Part shown: piece after piece, positions 12,330 through 23,887 of the stretch
Layout of the letters: each line of letters starts with the position of its first letter
How positions within the stretch are numbered: position 1 is the stretch's first letter
DNA from: Eleusine coracana subsp. coracana
Taxonomy: Eukaryota; Streptophyta; Magnoliopsida; Poales; Poaceae
Reading direction: 5' to 3'
Length of the DNA stretch: 64,000 nt
NCBI GenBank assembly: GCA_032690845.1
Contig: CM064430.1
Span: forward strand, 49,573,882-49,637,881
Position numbers and translations under genes: made by a program
Notes under the pieces: generated by a model
What the model saw: only the letters and a program-made list of their open reading frames with translations
Database searches by the model: none
Told to the model about the DNA's origin: nothing

Positions 12330-12569
12330 AGCAGGTCTCTTTGGCATGAGGTTCAAGAGCTAGGCAGGTCTTTTGATGTGTTTTAGTAGTTTTTGCTAGA
12401 GGAGAAGCAAATGCGGCGCGCATTGCTGTGCACGCATGAGTTCTCGTGATGTTCAAATTTGCACTTGGTCGGATGATTCCCCCATTTGCTTAAGGGAGGT
12501 CATAGCCAAGGATTGTAATCCTGCCGTTTTATGAATAAAACTCTGGGCCGTTGCTCTTAAAAAAAAAGA
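12330..12569 (+). mobile_element. 5'-truncated LINE 3' end
   Basis: One plus-strand frame reads WSDDSPICLREVIAKDCNPA and then stops, like the end of plant LINE polyproteins. It is followed by TTTTATGAATAAAACTC and an A tail at 12560-12568. The 5' end is not defined. Confidence 0.55.
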
Positions 12570-13078
12570 TTAATATGGTAATTTTTTAGCGTTCAGAGCA
12601 AACGTGATGGCTCTTTTTAACCTTCAAATAAGAAGATAATAGATAGAATCACTCATATTAGAAGAGTAGTAGGCTAGTGCTTAGCGTCATTATCGTCATT
12701 AAGCACACGTGTTCCTCTTGCTCGGCGAACTTCTGAGTCATCGTCGTCGGCCATGCATTAATCAGGTTCGCATATGAATGGCTGCTGGAATAGTCTATGG
12801 CAAACGCAGTCACCCAACAACCCTCGACTTCCAAGTAAAGTTCCAGGAATGATCCTTGTTGCTCAAGCCTGAAGGCGACCACCATGAATGAAGCCTGGAC
12901 GTCAACTTTTCGTCGTCAACAGCGGCGGGTGCACGTGCACGTTTAATAGCAAGCGCGTAGGAACAATTGTTCATGTGACATGTCGCTGTCACAGCTATGT
13001 GAAATGTGTACATTTATGGAGCACCACGATGATGTTGTTGTTGCCGCAGCGCATTGCTGATACGATCATCGTCATCAA
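12570..13078. other. CRK-A 3' flank
   Basis: No separate gene is seen. The part next to 13079 should hold the 3' untranslated region of CRK-A. Confidence 0.4.
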
Positions 13079-16053
13079 TCATCTGCCCTCTTGGATGGTG
13101 GTGATGGTTAGCTCGTTGGTGCTGCATGACGAGGTGCCGTGCGACCAACGCGTGCGGGCCTCCGACCACCCGCCGTCCTCGTCGCTGCTGCTAATCCGGA
13201 AGCGGAAATGCGGCGGCTGCCTCGGGTCTGGGAGGACCACCGCGTCGCCACCGCCTGAGGCCAGCATCGCCGTGACCTCCGCCATGGTCGGCCGGTCCGT
13301 GGCGCTGTCCTGCACGCAAAGAAGCGCCACCTTCACGCACTGCATGATTGTGGACACGTCTCCGCGCTCTCCCAGCGTCGGGTCGATCAGCTCGTACGCC
13401 CGGCCATCTTTCCACAGCTGCCACGCCTGCATTGCATGCCACGGTCATCAAAAGTTTTAAACAGCAGCATCAGCGATCGATAATGTACGTTGCCATGTCG
13501 CTATCATCGGTTTTATGATTGCCTTTTGTGTTTCTCAAACTATAAAGCGTGTGAGGTGTGAAACGTTTGACCTAGTTGCAGCCGATAATAAGCTGCGGGT
13601 TATGTATTCCACATGTTGGCTTTAAAAGGGATGATTTAGTGAAGTACTATCGTTAAGGTCGACGCACGACGAAATATTTATTCCGTTGTTGTCACTACGC
13701 TGGTGGTGCAAAAAAGATAAACTTACGTATCCTAGCAGGTTGACGAAGTTCCCGTACTGATGATGGTGGCCGCTGTTCCTCTTGCCGCTCACGATTTCCA
13801 GCAATAGCACGCCGAAGCTGTACACGTCAGACTTCACTGAGAAGATGCCCTCGGAAGCGTACTCAGGAGCCATGTACCCACTGCAAGAATCATAAGAGAG
13901 AACAACAATATTAGCTTTGTTCCTGTTACGACCGATGGATGTGCTCCAGTCAAATGTATAAAAATGTTGTGTCTTACTATGTGCCGACGACCCTGTTGGT
14001 GTTAGCCTCGGTCATGTTAATGCCGAAGATCCTGGCCATACCGAAGTCGGATATCTTGGGGTTGAGGTCTTTATCGAGTAAAATGTTGCTTGCCTTCAAA
14101 TCCCGGTGGATGATGCGCACCCGGGAGTGCTTGTGCAGGTACAGCAGCCCCTGCGCGATGCCCTCGATGATATGCAGCCGCTTCTCCCAGTCCAGCAGCG
14201 TCCCGCGCTGCTGGTCGAAGATGAAGCCGTCGAGGCTGCGGTTGGGCATGTACTCGTATACCAGCATCTTCTCCTCCTCCTGGACGCAGCAGCCTACGAG
14301 GCGAACTAAGTTGGTGTGCTGCAGCTTCGCGATCAGCTGGATCTCGTTCTTGAACTCCTCTAGACCCTGCCCGGAATGCGCCGCCAGCCGCTTCACCGCG
14401 ATCTCTGCGCCATCAGCCAGCCTGCCCTTGTACACGGGACCGAAGCCGCCTCTGCCGAGCCGGTTCTCGTCGGAGAAGTCCCCCGTGGCGGCGGCCAGGT
14501 CGGAGAAGTCGTAGAGAGTGAACTCGGTGCCGCTCTCCTCGACCCGCCACAGCTTCAGGGCGTCCTCTGTAGAGGAGCTGTTCTTGGAGTGTGGCGGCAG
14601 CTGCGGCTTCGCTTTCCCTGCACTCATTGCAGATGCTTAATTAGTTAGTGTGTGAAACGCGAGGACAACATAACAAACATTTTCTTCTGTGTGAAATAAA
14701 TAATTATTTGAGCAGCATCAATCGTCGTCGTACCAGTTCCTTTTCGCTGTCTTCTGAGCACGAGGAAGCCGCAAAGAAGCATACAACAGAAAACCGTGAT
14801 TGACACGGTGAGAGCGATGATCAAGACCTTCTTGTGGCTGCTTCCTGCATCGTTTATTACAAAAAATAATAACAGTTACGAAACACATTAATGATTGAAC
14901 GTTGCCAAAAAATGTAAAAGGCTGCTCAAAGGCTTGAAATTAGTTGGAAAACAAATGGGCATGACATAATAAGCAGTACTACGCTTTTTCTAGGTTCCAA
15001 CGAATAAACGGGAGCAGCAATAATTAAGACCTTCTATTGGTTGCTTCATGCATCATTTGAAGCTTATATAACAGAACTAATATCTTGTCAAAGTAAGAGA
15101 CGACGATGTAAACTAGGCTTCAAATTTCTCCGATTAGGAAATGTGTAAGTGACATAAGCAGTGCCATGATTTTCCTATGTGTTCCACATAAACAAAAAAT
15201 GGAGCAATTTGTACTCACCACCATTGAGGCCGATGGTGACGTCCTCCGTGCCGATCCTGACGTTCGGCCTGCCGGCGTAGAACTTGTACCCTTCATACCG
15301 AAAGCTGCACCGAACACCAAGGATCCGCCCACCCTCGCGCCCGTCATACCACTTATTGTTCAAGTCCCGGAGCCCCTCGAAGCAGTGCCAGCACTGCGCG
15401 GGCGCGAGGTCGGGCGTGCACTGCACGAGCCCGTACACCGTGGGCAGGTTCGTGTTGATGAACATGACAGAGCTTGCGAACCGGCGCGTGGCCGAGGCGT
15501 TGTAGGCGCCGTACACGGCCATCTCCCCGAACAGCGTGCCCACCAGCGACAGGAAGAAGCTACGGCTCGTGGCGTTGGACGCGTCCCACCCCGGGTAGGT
15601 GGAGGCGTTCACGTCCATGCCGTTGATCACCGGGGAGTTGTCGTCGGGCCGAGACAGGAAGTCGTCGCCCGAGTACCGCGCCGTGCACAGGTCGTGGTAG
15701 AACGTGGCGTCCCGGGACGCGCCGCAGAGGCGGCGGAGGCGGGCGAACGCGTCGGCGAGGCAGGACGAGCAGGTGCCCGGGTCGGTGAGGTCGCCGCGAC
15801 AGAGGGCCAGGCCGTGCGCCGCGTCGGGGCTTCCTGCGCCGAGGGAGGCCTTGGCAAAGAAAGAGGAGGAAGAGGAGGCGTTTTCCGGGAGCAGCGCGAC
15901 GAGGCGGTCCAGGTTGGAAGCGAACGCGCTGCCGGGCGTGAAGTTGCCCGTGGTGCGGTTGCACGAGTACTCCATGTACACGGCCGCGACGGCGCCGGGA
16001 GGCCTGGACGATAGCAGGAGGAAGAGGAGCGGGAGGAGGGCGACAAAAGCCAT
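13079..16053 (-). CDS. CRK-A: cysteine-rich receptor-like kinase, intact
   Basis: Membrane receptor kinase expected at the plasma membrane, with an apoplastic ectodomain and a cytosolic Ser/Thr kinase; ligand unknown. Five exons follow GT-AG rules and codon phase: 15219-16053, 14734-14844, 13978-14617, 13727-13880, 13079-13426, giving 695 residues. The protein has a signal peptide (MAFVALLPLLFLLLSS), two DUF26 domains (C-X9-C-X2-C in LCRGDLTDPGTCSSC, then C-X8-C-X2-C in QCTPDLAPAQCWHC), a transmembrane segment near 285-308, and a kinase from LGRGGFG (369). Catalytic Lys is 391, HRD Asp 488 and DFG Asp 506. Oddity: the kinase exon 13978-14617 is uninterrupted where CRK-B to E carry two introns (after VYK and after FIF). 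It lies opposite in strand to the other CRKs. The start is the only Met before the signal peptide. Confidence 0.93.
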
Positions 16054-16177
16054 GTCGAGCTCCTCTCTTGCTGCCAGACAACAAGGCAGAGTCGCAGAGA
16101 CAACAGAGGATGGACTTGCTGAGTTGGGCTACTTCTCATGTCTTTTGTTGTTCGTGGAGTAGTAAACGGGGAGCCAA

Positions 16178-16214
16178 GGTCAAAAACTAAGATCGGCGCG
16201 GTGGTTGGTTGACC
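16178..16214 (-). promoter_or_regulatory. W-box pair upstream of CRK-A
   Basis: TTGACC occurs on the minus strand at 16178-16183 and on the plus strand at 16209-16214, about 125-160 bp upstream of the CRK-A start. W-boxes bind WRKY factors, and several CRK genes are known to be induced by pathogen or salicylate signals. Binding here is inferred. Confidence 0.35.
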
Positions 16215-16420
16215 GCGGTTGGTTGGTCAGGTTTGATCGGCTTCTCTCTCGACGGATTGGCTTTGCACAGCACAGGCACGACGACGGCAAACATTTCACG
16301 CAACAACGCGGCCCGCAGCGAGGCTAGGCAGGCGGCATGGAGGTTCCTCTGATAGTCTGGTTCCGGGCACGTGTGGACGCGAACTGCAACCGTTTGGAGC
16401 TGAAAGGTAGCAAGTCAACT

Positions 16421-16613
16421 AGAAACTACATGTATATGTTTAATATGTATTATCTATATTAATAATATTGTTTTGATATTCATGTTATATATATTATAAT
16501 TTAAAGATCATATGATGAAGTATGTATATGAGGATAAAATTTCACCAATCTCAGTGTACAACATGTGATTTAGATAATACATACTTAACATGTACATATT
16601 AAAATTTCGTTTT
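16421..16613. mobile_element. MITE in the CRK-A upstream region, Mutator-like by target size
   Basis: An inverted repeat arm (around 16433-16458, containing TATGTATTATCTA on one strand) pairs with 16568-16598. The element is flanked by the 11-bp direct repeat GCAAGTCAACT (16410-16420 and 16614-16624). Targets of 9-11 bp suggest a Mutator-type origin. It lies about 370-560 bp upstream of the CRK-A start. Confidence 0.65.
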
Positions 16614-16624
16614 GCAAGTCAACT

Positions 16625-17510
16625 GTCAGCGTCAATCTTGCTGTGAAGAAAGTCAAATTCGTCAGGTGGTGTCGAGTGACGACCTTCATGGCCCGGCCAT
16701 CTTTGGCCGCACAGTAACTTCAACACAAACCTTCCGTGCGGTTTGTGCAATGTTATCAACAAAGGGGAAACTTATGGATTAAAATACCATTGATAGTTGT
16801 GAAACATGATTAAGTGAAAATTAAGTAGCTAAATTACGGCTACACAATGCGGTGAAGGATAGTCAAAACCGTGCTTTTCATTGCTTTCTTTATTTTTTTT
16901 CTTAATAGGAAAAAAAAATATACAGAGCATCCCTCATAGAATTGGGTGAACCCTCACCCCATTACACAATTTCCTCTCCCACATGTGCATTTTTGTTTCT
17001 CAATATAGAAGACACATTGGTTCCCAATCTATCATAGCATTCACCACCAACAATATATTTTTATCTGTAATAATCTATAATTACAGATCCTTTTTCACAA
17101 ATTTCTGATGAAGATGTTCTTGGCCAGGTCACAAAATATATATGCTATATTTTATGGGCTGGATTAATTGTAGGAACTAATCCTGGTGCATGCATAACAT
17201 TATCTGCTCTATATTCAAAGAAAACAAAACAATCAACAAACAACATAAGTTATTCAAATGGATTAGTTGGCGTGGAACTAGTTCTGTTGCATGCCTAACA
17301 TATATGCTCTGTTCTCTAATTTATAGCTAATATAAAACAATCAACTAACCATAGTTAAGTAGCATTTTCTTTTTACAAACATAAACATTGTTATGGGTCT
17401 CCTTAACTCGCGAGGAAGACGGTGGTGTCGGGCTTGGAGGTGGCAGCGGCTATGGCAGGGCGGGGAGAGAGAGAGAGAGTTAAATTTTTTTACTTCTTTT
17501 TTTTTATTTA
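16625..17510. other. No gene seen
   Basis: AT-rich intergenic sequence. A short AG-rich tract lies at about 17466-17480. Confidence 0.5.
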
Positions 17511-17511
17511 T

Positions 17512-17725
17512 ACTCTCTCCGTTCTTAAATTATTGTTATTGTTAACTTTTTTTATCAATTTGATCATTCGATTTATTCAAAATATTATTTTAAATATATA
17601 AAATTTTAAGTTATATTTCAATTTTATTTAATAATAAAATAAACTATGACAATGTATAAGATATTATTTTAAATTTTTTAAATAAAATAAATAATTAATA
17701 ATGACAATAATTTAAAAATGAAGGA
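17512..17725. mobile_element. Diverged Stowaway-like MITE
   Basis: The left end CTCTCTCCGTTCTTAAATTA pairs imperfectly with TAATTTAAAAATGAAGGA near 17709-17727. The interior is AT-rich and the flanks start with TA. The right boundary is approximate. Confidence 0.6.
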
Positions 17726-17998
17726 CCCTCCATATTTATAAAAGGTTGGATTACTGGACCGTCTCGCCCCAAAGAAGATGGTGGCCTCCTCGTCGAGCGC
17801 AGCGCGACCATGACCAGGACGGCGAGCTCGGCCGCTTCTGCCGAGCTCGCGTCCGGCGCCGCCAGCCGCCCATTCACGCTCCCCCGTCCACCCGGACGCC
17901 CTCCACCGATGCCTCCGCTCAAGCCCGCACCGCCACTGCTATATATGACGTCGCACTAACGCGCGCACTGCTGCTCCGCTTTGTCAGGTTCGGCTCGG

Positions 17999-19320
17999 AT
18001 GGCGGAGGTGACGCTACTGCGCTCTGGGCACCGTCCGTCGTGGGCGGACATCCCGCAGGACCTGTCCGGCATGGTGCTCCGCGTCCTCCTCCCGGCCTGC
18101 GCGGACCGCGCCCGCTTCGCCGCCAGGTGCCTGTAGTGGCGTGCCGCCGCGCGGCAGCTCCCCCTGCCCCCGCTGCCGCGCTCGAGGACGGCACCTTCTT
18201 CAGCCTTCCCTACGGCAAGACGCCAAGACCTTCCGTTTCGCTGGCCGCAGCTGCGCTGACTACAAGGCCGCTGCCTGCGGAAGGTGGCTCGTCTTCCCGC
18301 GCGATGAAGGCTGCTTCTTGGTCGACCCCTTCACCAGGGCCACTGTTGAACTGCCTGCTCTATCTCACGTCTGTCTCCGACCCCCAAATGCAATTGCCAA
18401 ATATACTCAAATGGATGCATTTCAAGGACTTGAAGTTGGAGGTTGCATTACACAAGCTGATCCCGTGCTCTCCCAACCTGCTGGTTGCGGCAATTTTCGG
18501 CGGTGGGCCTCATGCTCAGATTCTAGTGTGCCAGCCATCCTCTGACCTGATTTCAGAGGGCAGTGGACACTGACATGTGGGCCGCTTCTTCATTGAACCC
18601 ACATGCCAGTGTAAACTGCAAGTATACAGTTAAAGTCAGAGGAGCTCTGTCACTAGCTAGGGGCTTCCTCATGGTCTGTACGCGCTAATGACAGGATAAA
18701 AGTGTTTTGAAGACATTCGGCATTCTATCAGGGAAAGCTCTACGCCGTTGCTGCTGATGATGAGAACCTCCTTGTCATCAACATCAGCCAAGATCCAAGC
18801 ACAGGAGATCCAGAAGTCCCACGATTCACGAATCGGACAAGTCATCAAGGGTGATCTTGATTCTACGGTTGAGGCTTGGTCGCCTGATGACGCTGCTAAG
18901 TTCGTAAGGAAGCACTACCTAGTCGAATCTCGTGGTACTCAGCTAATGGTTTGTAGAAAGGTTTAGTGCAGTAGCACAGGCAGCATGCTCCTCATGACTA
19001 GACAGAGCGAGTTTGAGGTATTTAGGGCTGACATTGAGCATTCACAACGGTGGGTCACAGTGACAACCTTGGGAGATGACCAGATGATATTTCTGGGACG
19101 TTACTACTCCAGGGCCGTGTCTGCAACTCAGTACGGAATATCAGGCGACCATATCTTCTTCTTCGATGACGATAAAGTGAATATGATGGATTACTTATAT
19201 GACAAGGAGAGCACTTCTGTTGGTGTCTATGACATGAAAACCCACGAGGTCTCCACCCCTGTGCCGATGGTCAAGGATCACAAAATGATTCACACAGCAT
19301 GGCTGTTCCCGGATGACTGA
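17999..19320 (+). pseudogene. F-box/DUF295-type pseudogene
   Basis: The start ATGGCGGAGG opens an F-box-like stretch (WADIPQDLSGMVLRVLLPAC) that hits a TAG near 18134. A second frame (18141-18545) resumes with DUF295-type sequence (FRFAGRSCADYKAAACGRW, GCFLVDPFTRATVELP). A third (18985-19320) carries the C-terminal DUF295 part (ATQYGISGDHIFFFDDD, GVYDMKTHEV), ending in a natural-looking stop. Several frameshifts and stops make a full product impossible. A small inverted repeat (ACACTGACATGTGGG at 18567-18581 with its complement at 18598-18612) interrupts the middle. Such proteins are normally putative SCF substrate adaptors in grasses. Confidence 0.75.
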
Positions 19321-19489
19321 GGTGAATGTGTATGCTTGTTTTCATAACATGGCATGAAGGCATTAGTATGCAATTTGGCATACCACATTAGTTGCTCGTA
19401 GCAGGATATTAAGCTTATGACTTTATTATGAGTATTGATAATTTGGCTTTGTGCTGGCTCTTGCCGTTTGAGGAAGTGTCTATACCGGA

Positions 19490-20795
19490 CGTCATCCTCC
19501 TCGCGCGAAATCAGACGCCCTCGCTCTTGCCTTCCTCCCCTGTTCACCTCCGCAGGAGAGCACACGCTCCTCCCGATCCCGATCCTTCCACTCACTCAAA
19601 TCCGCTGCCACGCGCCTCCCGATTTGTTGCCATGGTGATGCCGCGCCCTTCCACTTCCGGGATGCAGCGCCTCCGCTGAGACCTCCAGCACCGGAAGCAC
19701 AAGGCCCTGGGGCCCACGCCGCCGCTGCTTGAGGGTGCACGCGATCGGTTCCAGGAGGTTCGTTCTTCAACCATCTCTCACTCCCGAGGCACACGCCCGC
19801 CGCCACCGCGTCACCCTCAACCTCTCGCTTCCACCGCCTCTGCTCCATGTCCTCTGCCTTCTCCTCGATCCTCCTCCTCCTCCGGCCGATCCACGATGAC
19901 AGAAGGTCCCAGCACATCCGATCGTCTCAAGCCCGGCACAAGGGCTCTTATTCGCACGAGGACCCAGACCAAGATTGACAGGAGGATGACCCTAGTGCTC
20001 TGGCTCGGCGCGACGGTCATGTGATTGTCTGTTACCGATGATGGCTACAAGGTGATCTACGAGGGAAACCTGCCGCACGACAACCCTTTCGCCACCGTCC
20101 ATGTCCCGCTTCATCAGGTCAAAACGTTCAATCCGTCGTCGCCGACTCCGCCCACCGCCGCCATCAATACCGTGCCACCCAAGAATCCACGCAGCCAGCG
20201 CCAGCGCCACGGCCAACGACAGCTGAGAAGTCTGTGCGCCTGATTTGCGACATCGCGCCAGAGACGAAGAAGCCAGCGCCCAGACCGACCACGGCGGGGA
20301 AGAGCATCCGATTCATCCGGAGCCTCATGTCAGAGAAGGCCCTGGATGCCTACTGCTTGGGATACTAGCAGCTCTTGGTGCTTGATGCAGCGCTTCTTCG
20401 AGTCCTCGTTCAAGAACAGTATATCAAGTGACGAAGACACTTTGGTCGCTGGCGCCGCCACCTCGGTTCACTCGGGATGCTAGCAGCTCCGGGTTCACTT
20501 AGGATAGTCCCTTTTTTTTCTTGATTAACTCATGATGTAACCCTTCAGCTGATAGTACCGTGTTCTTCACAGAGGCAAATGCCACGCGGTAGTGCCGGGC
20601 TCTGAATGTGTGGCCCGACGCCCTGCTTCCTTTTGTTCATGATTAGCATGTTTTTTATTTGATTAATTGCTTGATCGATGGCAGACTTGCCGCGCGACAA
20701 CCCCTTCGCCATCGTCCATGTCCTGCTCCACCACGTCAAGGCGTACAATCCGTGGCTGCCGAACACAAAAACGTTCAACCCCTTCGCCACCGGTG
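19490..20795 (+). pseudogene. Unidentified decayed gene fragments with an internal duplication
   Basis: A GC-rich plus-strand segment reads DGYKVIYEGNLPHDNPFATV near 20037-20100, then runs into stops. A similar DNA segment (LPRDNPFA-like) recurs at about 20686-20800. I do not recognise the family. It directly follows the DUF295 pseudogene and looks like a broken coding region rather than an active gene. Confidence 0.35.
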
Positions 20796-20799
20796 ATTC

Positions 20800-21806
20800 T
20801 TATATTCAAGTGATTCTTTATAAACGTTCCTGTTGAGGTGAATTCATAATACATTCTTCAGTCGAACACAAAAACATTCAATCTGAACTTTGGGTCTAAA
20901 TTTTCATAATACATTCTTCAGTTTCAGTACATTTAAATCTGAAAAATTGTCTCATGTTGCCTAATGTGTTTGGCTAATTACATTTTATGATAATTACTGG
21001 TTTATTAAATCCAGTTAACTAATAGGAAGGTTTTGTCTCTGTATCTGAATCTGTTAAGTTGTACTGCTTCTGTCAAGTGGGGACAACCTGTTTCATTGTG
21101 ATGGTTTTTGGATAAATTGTCTTGGTAAAGAGAGAACTGCTGGGTTCAGACTTGTTTCATGTCTGGGATTCAGAATGTGCAAGTTCTTTCCCTTTCTTAT
21201 TTACCCATTCCATTTTGCTATCATGTACTGTCACTTGTGACTAAATCATTATCCAAATGCTTACAATTTACTGCATAAACAGTGAGAACAACATGGTAAC
21301 ACTAGAGATACAGCTGCCTTATTTCCTGGAAAAGGAAGTATACTGCAATTTCTGACAGGAAGGTGTTACAACTGAGACCTGACCACAACACTCAGTCAAA
21401 ACACTTGTTGGTCGACGGTTATATTTTCTTTAATCTTATTATGTTGTTACGATTTTGTACATCTCTTAGTAACATTTTTTAGAACTAAAATTTACATGTT
21501 AATAATTTCTTTTATGAAGCCGAAGCATGTCTAGTTGAAGCCAGAATATTTAATTTTTAATTGACTAAAGTCTTGCATATTTCTCAATCACACATCATTC
21601 GGAACAAACCAGATGCATGTATGGAGCATTTTTTTTATTTGATATTGATACTTGTATTATTCCATAGCACATTTTTGTGAGTATGATAAGGTTAAAAGTG
21701 GGTTAGATGGTAAGAGATTTTACCGATAGGGGATATTGTATCGATATAGACTGTCCACAACGCCGCAAGGGACCATGCCACAAGTTGCTGCTAGTTTAAG
21801 AAATAT
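20800..21806. other. No gene seen; short local duplications
   Basis: TTCATAATACATTCTTCAGT occurs twice (about 20843 and 20904), and a GAACACAAAAAC motif also recurs. Otherwise AT-rich intergenic sequence. Confidence 0.5.
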
Positions 21807-21822
21807 AATCGTTTGAAGTTAG

Positions 21823-22008
21823 TGAAAGAGTCTATAGTCTAGTGGTTATAAGAGTCTAAGTAGCACCTTAGATCCTGGGTTCGACTCCTTGCTTAGTCTT
21901 CGAAGATGCTTATAGGAGTAGGAGTAGAGTTTACGTATATGTGTTTATAGGGATGAGTGTGTGTACGTTGTGAGTGTCTAAGTTATACTGTATAATCTCA
22001 AAAAAGAA
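21823..22008 (+). mobile_element. tRNA-derived SINE, internally deleted copy
   Basis: The head has box A- and B-like motifs (ATAGTCTAGTGGTTATAAG and GGTTCGACTCC), and the tail matches the copy at 10386-10675 (GTGAGTGTCTAAGTTATACT then A-rich). About 100 bp of the middle is missing compared with that copy. The 16-bp duplication AATCGTTTGAAGTTAG flanks it (21807-21822 and 22009-22024). Confidence 0.85.
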
Positions 22009-22271
22009 AATCGTTTGAAGTTAGCAAACACAAAAGAGCAAGCATTTAATCCAGCCAACAATAGCTTGCCATGTCAGGCTGCAAGAGCAGTGGTGCTACG
22101 CCAAACATTGGCGGAGCTTTTGCCCGCCCGCAATCTGCCCTTGCATTTGCACTACCAACGCCAATTTGCCAACTCAGGGCCACAAAACAAACGCTAGCCA
22201 ATTTACTGGGACACGCCAATATTTTGTAAGGCATGTGCTGGTTTGAATCCAAACGGCCCCTAAGATTGCTA

Positions 22272-22504
22272 TTCTCTCCGTCCACAAATATTAACATTTG
22301 TTGACTTTTAGATATCACTTTTTACTATTTATCTTATTTAAAAAAATATAAAATATAAAAACAAAAAAGATAAAGTTGAAATATATCTAATAATAAAGGA
22401 TATTATAATAAAATTAATATTTTTTCACAAATTTTTTGAATATGATAATTAATCAAACATGATATTGAAAGTCAACAAATGCTAACATTTATGGACAGAG
22501 GGGA
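22272..22504. mobile_element. Stowaway-like MITE
   Basis: Long inverted ends (TCTCTCCGTCCACAAATATT and its imperfect complement ending GGACAGAGGGGA) with TA at 22270-22271 and 22505-22506. Confidence 0.85.
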
Positions 22505-22532
22505 TACTATATAGTTTTCCAAGTTGATAATA

Positions 22533-22775
22533 CTTCCTTCGTCCCAGAATATAGCTAGTTCTAAGTTTGTTCTAAGTCAAACTTGTATAATAGCAAAAAA
22601 TTTATTAGTATTGACTATGTAATAGTTGTATATTATGATAGTTTGATTCATCACCAATCTAATATTAGTATTCTTGTATTGTTAATCATTATAAATTTTT
22701 ATTATAATTGGTTAAAGTTAAAAAAATTTGACTCAGAACAAATCTAAAACTAACTATATTCTGGAACAGAGGGAG
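22533..22775. mobile_element. Stowaway-like MITE
   Basis: Inverted ends CTTCCTTCGTCCCAGAATAT and ATATTCTGGAACAGAGGGAG, with TA target copies at 22531-22532 and 22776-22777. It lies 28 bp from the previous Stowaway. Confidence 0.88.
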
Positions 22776-22831
22776 TACTAATTACTAGCTTCAACTTTAG
22801 AAACGATATATCCAATTGTGTCAATGTACGG

Positions 22832-23867
22832 TTATGCACAAGTAACTTTGGTACGGTGATTAGCTCGCCAGTATGTGAGCTCCATGTCGTCCTTATGTTG
22901 CGGAGCACGTCCAGGTGGCAAGGAAACTGAGAATTCCTCCAACGCTGTCGCTTTGGATAGCAGAAACTTGGCAAGCATACGTTCCATGAGGCGTCCTCTG
23001 TACCCAACAATGTTGACCCTCCTCAGCTTCTGCTCGAAGCAACTGATCGCAATGCTCGTCACTCTTTTGGGCACAAGAACAAGGACGTTGCCGCTGTAGT
23101 CATCGCCATTCTTGTCATTATCATCCTCATCAGAGATGTAGCGCCGTGCCTTCTTTTTTTGTGGAGGGTCAGGGAGCAGAGGGAACAGGGAGAGCACTTC
23201 CAGGTTCGGGGTGTTCTGAAGCATGACCGCGACGGAGCAGACGCTGTGGTCGCTGGGCAGGCACCCCTTGAGCTCCAGGTGGCTGAGCCGGGACAGGCCG
23301 CGCAGGGCGTTCGTGAACAGGCTGCTTCGGTATACCATCGCTGGGCGCAGCGCGAGGTGGAGAAACGTCAGGTTGGCGCAGGCGGCGACGAGCCTCGTGA
23401 CCGTGGCGACCTCGTGCGGTTTCTTTTCATCGATGCATTCGCATATGTCGACGGTCAGTGCCGTCACCGCGGTGTGGTTGGCGAGTGACAAGAACAACGA
23501 CTTGTCAGGTGGTGGAAGGCCGCCCTTGTAGCGCAGCGAGCGCAGAAGCTGGGCGTCGTCCAGGACGACGCGGGTGCAGCGGTGGCAGCATGCCGTGGCG
23601 AAGCTAGTGAGGCGGGTCCCGGCCCAGCAGCGCGCTGGTGACCTGGTGGTCGAAGCACGTCCTGGTCCGCGAGAAACGCCTGCCTCTGTTGCCGTCGTGG
23701 ACGAGGTCCACCACGGGGACGGAGGCGTGGACGCGGTTGCAGCGGCGAGAGAGCACGCTGGTGCGCGCGGCCTCGAGCGTGCTCAGGTGGGAGAGGATGT
23801 GGGCCAGCGTGGCGTCGGGGAGCGCGCTCAGGCGGTCGTCGTGCCTGCGCAGCCGCGTACCCATCAT
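22832..23867 (-). pseudogene. F-box/LRR (FBD-class) gene with one frameshift
   Basis: The protein would start MMGTRLRRHDDRLSALPDAT, which begins an F-box (DRLSALPDATLAHILSHLS). It would continue into leucine-rich sequence (LTFLHLAL, LSRLSHLELKGCLPS, NTPNLEVLSLFPLL) and end at 22832 with an RRVNIVGYRGR...AKFLL tail typical of plant FBD F-box proteins. Between the F-box frame (ending near 23604) and the LRR frame (open through at least 23615-22832) there is a one-base shift around 23620-23640. The rest is uninterrupted, so this is a recent pseudogene, an unseen short intron, or a sequence error. The product would be an SCF adaptor. Confidence 0.75.
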
Positions 23868-23887
23868 GACTGTTGGTTCAAATAATT

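Noticed and set aside
15166..16162. Long plus-strand frames over CRK-A exon 1
   Set aside because: They are antisense shadows of a GC-rich coding exon; the minus strand gives a complete DUF26 protein with matching splice phase.
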